A stretch of 7,797 nt of DNA from an uncultured Eubacteriaceae bacterium (GTDB lineage Bacteria; Bacillota; Clostridia; Lachnospirales; CAG-274). Location of the stretch: assembly GCA_938042265.1 (NCBI GenBank), contig CALIRN010000268.1, positions 1-7,797 on the forward strand, given 5' to 3'. How positions within the stretch are numbered: position 1 is the stretch's first letter; each line of letters opens with the position of its first letter. The translations under genes and the position numbers were made by a program. Shown in pieces: positions 4,199-7,797 of the stretch. The notes beneath the pieces are model-generated. The model was not told where the DNA came from. It made no database searches and worked only from the letters and a program-made list of their open reading frames with translations.

Positions 4199-5545
4199 AT
4201 GGAAAAGTTAAATTTTAATGTGGAATTACCAACCTTTAATGATAAAAGTGTAAGTATATGTGACTATGGCGCAGTAAGCGGCGGCAGGGTTAAAAATACA
4301 GATGCGATAAACAGGGCAATAAGCGAGCTTTCCTCACAGGGCGGAGGTGTTGTTGAGGTACCCAGGGGCATATTTTTAACAGGTCCTATAGAGCTTAAAA
4401 GCGATATTAATCTGCATTTAAATAACGGTGCGGTTATACTTTTTTCAGATGATTTTAATGATTATCCTCTTATTAATACAAGCTTTGAGGGCTTTTTTAC
4501 ATATCGCTGTGTATCTCCCATATACGGTAAAGAGCTTGAAAATGTGGCGGTTACGGGTAAAGGTGTAATAGACGGTAACGGCGGTGCATGGCGTCCCGTT
4601 AAAAAATTTAAGCTGACCGAAAGACAGTGGGACAGTCTTGTAAAGAGGGGCGGTGTTATCCTTGAGGGTAAGGAGGAAATGTGGTGGCCTACAGAGAGTG
4701 CAATGGAGGGACATAAAACCCTTATTCCAAACCCTGACCTTTTAAGAAATAAGGAAAAGTGTGAAAAGTATCGTGACTTTTTAAGACCTGCAATGGTGCA
4801 TCTGGCAGACTGCCGCAAGGTGCTTCTTGACGGACCTACATTTCAAAATTCTCCCGCATGGTGCCTGCATCCATGGCTGTGTCAGCATCTTACGATAAGA
4901 AATGTCAGTGTAAGAAATCCATGGTTCTCACAGAACGGTGACGGACTTGATGTGGATTCCTGTAAGTATGTTAAGGTTTATGACTCTGTTTTTGATGTGG
5001 GTGATGATGCGCTTTGCGTTAAATCAGGTAAAAATGAGGACGGCAGAAAGTTGGGTAAGCCCTGTGAGTATGTTGAGTTTAAAAACTGTATAGTTTATCA
5101 TGGACACGGCGGCTTTGTGGTAGGCAGTGAAATGAGCGGCGGTGTACATGATATACAGATTACAGACTGTACTTTTATCGGAACGGATACGGGATTAAGA
5201 TTTAAAAGCTGCTTAGGCAGAGGCGGTCTTGTTGAAAATATCTATGTTGACAATATTGATATGACGGAGATACCAAAGGAAGCAATTATTTTTACCATGG
5301 GCTATGATATGGATACCAAGGAGGGTAAGAGTGTTGCGCCTGAAGAAATTCCTGAGTTCAGAAACGTTTATATTAATAATGTAAACTGTGCAAAGGCAGG
5401 TACTCCCATTTCAATTTCAGGTCTTGCCGCTATGCCTGTCCACGATATTTATTTAAAGAATATAAATATTGCATCTGATAAGGATGCTGCAATTTCCAAT
5501 GCGGAAAATATTGTGCAGGAAAATGTAACTATTACAAAAATCTGA
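4199..5545 (+). CDS. GH28 family polygalacturonase, probably cytoplasmic exo-type
   Basis: This glycoside hydrolase should cut alpha-1,4 bonds between galacturonic acid units of pectin fragments. It is 448 residues. Residues 18-60 (VSICDYGAVSGG... AINRAISEL... GGGVVEVPRGIFLTGP) are the usual GH28 N-terminal cap and first turns. The parallel beta-helix carries all four family motifs: NGDGLD (246-251, normally NTDG.D), GDD (268-270) with both catalytic Asp residues, GHG (302-304), and RFK (334-336, normally RIK), which binds a carboxylate. There is no signal peptide, so it likely hydrolyses imported oligogalacturonides in the cytoplasm; exo action is inferred from this and the length. The frame is open from a TTG at 4142, but the ATG at 4199 has TAAGGAGG (4186-4193) 5 bases upstream. 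No other pectin genes are adjacent. A rhamnogalacturonan-acting relative is the main alternative. Confidence 0.92.
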   Translation: MEKLNFNVELPTFNDKSVSICDYGAVSGGRVKNTDAINRAISELSSQGGGVVEVPRGIFLTGPIELKSDINLHLNNGAVILFSDDFNDYPLINTSFEGFFTYRCVSPIYGKELENVAVTGKGVIDGNGGAWRPVKKFKLTERQWDSLVKRGGVILEGKEEMWWPTESAMEGHKTLIPNPDLLRNKEKCEKYRDFLRPAMVHLADCRKVLLDGPTFQNSPAWCLHPWLCQHLTIRNVSVRNPWFSQNGDGLDVDSCKYVKVYDSVFDVGDDALCVKSGKNEDGRKLGKPCEYVEFKNCIVYHGHGGFVVGSEMSGGVHDIQITDCTFIGTDTGLRFKSCLGRGGLVENIYVDNIDMTEIPKEAIIFTMGYDMDTKEGKSVAPEEIPEFRNVYINNVNCAKAGTPISISGLAAMPVHDIYLKNINIASDKDAAISNAENIVQENVTITKI

Positions 5546-5553
5546 TTAACTGG

Positions 5554-5582
5554 AGGGTGGCTTAAAACCACCCTTATTTATT
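5554..5582 (+). terminator. Hairpin between the GH28 and M16 genes (weak terminator)
   Basis: AGGGTGG (5554-5560) pairs with CCACCCT (5568-5574) around a CTTAAAA loop, 8 bases after the GH28 stop codon. The tail TATTTATT is T-rich but broken by A, so termination is probably partial. No clear promoter lies in the 11 bases between the tail and the next gene, so the M16 gene may depend on readthrough. Confidence 0.65.
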
Positions 5583-5593
5583 AAGAGGTATTT

Positions 5594-7797
5594 ATGTACA
5601 ATTTTGAATTGATTAAAAAAGAGTTTGTGTCCGATATTGCTTCGGAGGTCTTTTTATATAAGCATAAAAGCGGAGCAAGGCTTGTTTTTGTGAAAAATGA
5701 TGATGAAAACAGGGTGATTATGCCTGTTTTTAAAACAATCCCGGAAGATGACAAGGGAGCGGCTCATATTGTGGAGCATTGTACCCTTTGCGGCTCTGAA
5801 AAATATCCCCTTAAGGATCCCTTTAATGTGCTTGAAAAGGGCAGTATTTACACCTATCTAAACGCAATTACCTGTGAGGACAAAACCGTTTATCCCATAG
5901 CAAGCACTGACCCTGACGAACTGGAGAAAATGGCAAGGGTGTATGCCGATGCTCTGTTTAACCCGTTGTTTTTGGAAAATGAGGGCATATTTCAACAGGA
6001 GGGTGTGCATTGTGGAGAAAACGGAATAAACGGTGTTGTACTTAATGAAATGGAGGGTGCTTTTGCAAGTGAAAGCAAGCTTCTGCACCATAATTTAAGA
6101 AAGGCTCTTTATAATAAATGCTGCTATGCAAATTATTCGGGCGGTGTTCCCGACAGTATAAAAACCCTTACTTATGAGGAATTTAAAGCCTTTTACATGA
6201 CCAGATACCACGGCAAAAATTGCTTAATATATATTTACGGTGCTGTGGATATTAATTTATATATGCAGCTTTTTGACGGATACCTTATAGAAAACAGTGA
6301 AGAAGCCTTTGATGACAGTATAATTGTAAGCAACAGTGACAAGGCAATTAAGGTTAAAGCAGGCAAAAAGGCAAAGGGGATTTGTGGTGCTATGTTTGCT
6401 TGCTGCAATGCGGAAAGCTATATGGAGTGTGTTTTGCTGTCCGTATTGGGAGATGTATTGGTAAGCGGAGATAATGCCATATTAAGGCAATCACTTGTGG
6501 ACAGCGGTAAGGCTGTAAAAATAGGTGGCGGCTATAACGCAGGTTCAAGAGCAACAAAGCTGTATGTTTATGCTGAGGGCACAGCTTTTGACGAATTTAA
6601 GGAAACCCTTAAAAATACCTTTACAGAGCTTGCGGAAGGAGGCATACCAAAGGAGAAAATAAAGTCGTCTGTGGACAGGCTGAAATTTTATATTAAGGAG
6701 AGAGATTTCGGCTATAAGCCTACAGGTCTGTTTTTTGGTCTGGAGCTTATGAAGGGGCTGTTATATGATGATATCTCCTTTGAACCGCTTAAAATTGAAG
6801 CTATGCTTGATAAGGCGGAACAGGCAGACTACAGTGGCTTAATTAAAAAATACTTTGTTAATAAGGGCGTTTACGGTTATACCGTTAATGAGGAAAAGGA
6901 CAAAGTTAGTTTTAGTATGCCTATAAATGATGAACCGCTGCAAAAATTAAGAGCGCAGACTGACAGTGAGGAAATGCTAAGCAGTATACCGCCGAAAAGC
7001 CTGAAAAGCGTTTATCCAAAGCCGCTTTGGTTTGATTACAGCTTTGAAAATGGCTGTCTGTTTACGGAGGATAAAAAAAGTGATATAGTTTATCTTGATT
7101 TGGTTTATCCCATTGCAGAGCTTAACATAAGTGCGGCAGCACTGTACTCCTATGGGGCACCTTATATGGAAAAAGGCTTTATTGAGCAAACCAATATGTA
7201 TTTCGGTAAATTTATGGTGGAGGCTGACAGCTTTACAAAAAATGAAAGGGGCATACCCTTGCTTGCGGTGACAACCGCCTTTATGCGGGAAAATATTGCA
7301 GAGTGTGTAGGGCTGATAAATCGTTTTATCAGCGGTATCAGCTTTGCCGACGGTGAAAAGCTTAATAGACTTGTAACGGAACAGAGAGCAAATTACCAAA
7401 GAGGTTTTTCTGCCATGGGAAATATCTATGCGGTAAAGCGGTGCCTTGCATCTCTTAATTACAATGATGTGCTTAAGGACAAAGCAGGAGGTGTCGGTAT
7501 GTACCTGTGGCTGTGTTCCCCTGGGGATTTCAGCAGGGTGGCTCAGAAGGTATCTGATTATATTAAAAATGCCAAACCTATTGCCGTCTTAAGGGGGAAT
7601 ATGTCCGATAAAAAATATATATGTGAAAATATTGAGCTGGGCAATTCGCTGCCCCCTACTGTGGATATTTCCGAAAAAAAGGTTAAAGCGGCAGGATATA
7701 TAATAAACAGCAGAGTTAATTACAGTGCGCTTGCTTTAAAAATACCGTGTTATAACGGCTTTATGGAGGTTGCCGAAAGTATCATTGAAAAAGGATA
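5594..7797 (+). CDS. M16 family zinc metallopeptidase, PreP/insulinase-like (runs off right edge)
   Basis: This enzyme should degrade short unfolded peptides inside a closed two-half chamber; there is no signal peptide, so it is cytoplasmic. The frame is open from the ATG at 5594, after AAGAGG (5583-5588), to the window end: 734 codons, against roughly 970 usual for the family, so the C-terminal quarter is missing. The inverted zinc motif HIVEH is at residues 58-62, followed by CTLCGSEKYPLKDPF as in presequence proteases. The distal zinc ligand is Glu152 in LNEMEGAF, 90 residues after His62. GSIYTYLNAITCEDKTVYP (83-101) is also typical. Residues from about 170 onward are more divergent, but include the joining region (SIPPKSLKSVYPKP, near 465-480) between the two halves. 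The gene is near GH28 with 48 bases between them but no obvious shared function. Confidence 0.93.
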   Translation, partial: MYNFELIKKEFVSDIASEVFLYKHKSGARLVFVKNDDENRVIMPVFKTIPEDDKGAAHIVEHCTLCGSEKYPLKDPFNVLEKGSIYTYLNAITCEDKTVYPIASTDPDELEKMARVYADALFNPLFLENEGIFQQEGVHCGENGINGVVLNEMEGAFASESKLLHHNLRKALYNKCCYANYSGGVPDSIKTLTYEEFKAFYMTRYHGKNCLIYIYGAVDINLYMQLFDGYLIENSEEAFDDSIIVSNSDKAIKVKAGKKAKGICGAMFACCNAESYMECVLLSVLGDVLVSGDNAILRQSLVDSGKAVKIGGGYNAGSRATKLYVYAEGTAFDEFKETLKNTFTELAEGGIPKEKIKSSVDRLKFYIKERDFGYKPTGLFFGLELMKGLLYDDISFEPLKIEAMLDKAEQADYSGLIKKYFVNKGVYGYTVNEEKDKVSFSMPINDEPLQKLRAQTDSEEMLSSIPPKSLKSVYPKPLWFDYSFENGCLFTEDKKSDIVYLDLVYPIAELNISAAALYSYGAPYMEKGFIEQTNMYFGKFMVEADSFTKNERGIPLLAVTTAFMRENIAECVGLINRFISGISFADGEKLNRLVTEQRANYQRGFSAMGNIYAVKRCLASLNYNDVLKDKAGGVGMYLWLCSPGDFSRVAQKVSDYIKNAKPIAVLRGNMSDKKYICENIELGNSLPPTVDISEKKVKAAGYIINSRVNYSALALKIPCYNGFMEVAESIIEKG

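Noticed and set aside
4462..4818. A 118-codon open frame on the minus strand, with a second of 89 codons overlapping it.
   Set aside because: Both are antisense shadows of the GH28 gene, with no domain and low-likelihood composition.
6977..7399. A 140-codon open frame on the minus strand.
   Set aside because: It lies wholly inside the M16 peptidase, whose frame is continuous and carries family motifs; it has no recognisable domain.

Overview
The window looks like chromosomal DNA of a low-GC anaerobic Firmicute, most likely class Clostridia and plausibly a gut Lachnospiraceae-type organism. The signs are AT-rich intergenic DNA, strong AGGAGG-type ribosome binding sites, sigma-A style promoters, a Rex redox repressor beside an ABC-F ATPase gene, a lipoprotein binding protein with a Thr/Glu/Ala-rich linker, a cytoplasmic pectin-oligomer hydrolase and a PreP-type M16 peptidase. 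The species cannot be named from the sequence alone.

Layout: (1) 1-572, minus strand: the first 190 codons of an ABC-F ATPase, running off the left edge. (2) 573-703: a compact divergent promoter region. (3) 704-1351, plus strand: rex, redox-sensing repressor. (4) 1352-1543: a 78-bp structured element made of two hairpins inside an AT-rich inverted repeat, then a strong bidirectional terminator shared by rex and the converging operon. (5) 1544-3888, minus strand: a complete three-gene polar amino acid ABC importer operon, transcribed as binding lipoprotein, permease, ATPase, with an intercistronic hairpin after the binding protein gene. (6) 3889-4198: a 310-bp divergent intergenic region. It holds the importer promoter, a candidate GH28 promoter and about 150 bp of dense secondary structure flanked by a 10-bp direct repeat. 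(7) 4199-5545, plus strand: a GH28 polygalacturonase without a signal peptide. (8) 5554-5574: a hairpin that may be a weak terminator. (9) 5594 to the right edge, plus strand: the first 734 codons of a PreP/insulinase-type zinc peptidase.

How the parts fit: Rex senses NADH/NAD+ and represses fermentative genes. The spacing of its promoter against the ABC-F promoter (9 bp between the two -35 boxes) suggests one control region for both. The importer is a self-contained uptake system. The GH28 enzyme appears to act inside the cell on imported oligogalacturonides, and the M16 peptidase probably degrades peptides in the cytoplasm. No functional link between the last two is evident. All genes belong to well-known families and I see no phage, CRISPR, defence or biosynthetic system. 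The most unusual material is non-coding: the structured element at 1414-1491 and the hairpin-rich leader at 4010-4164.
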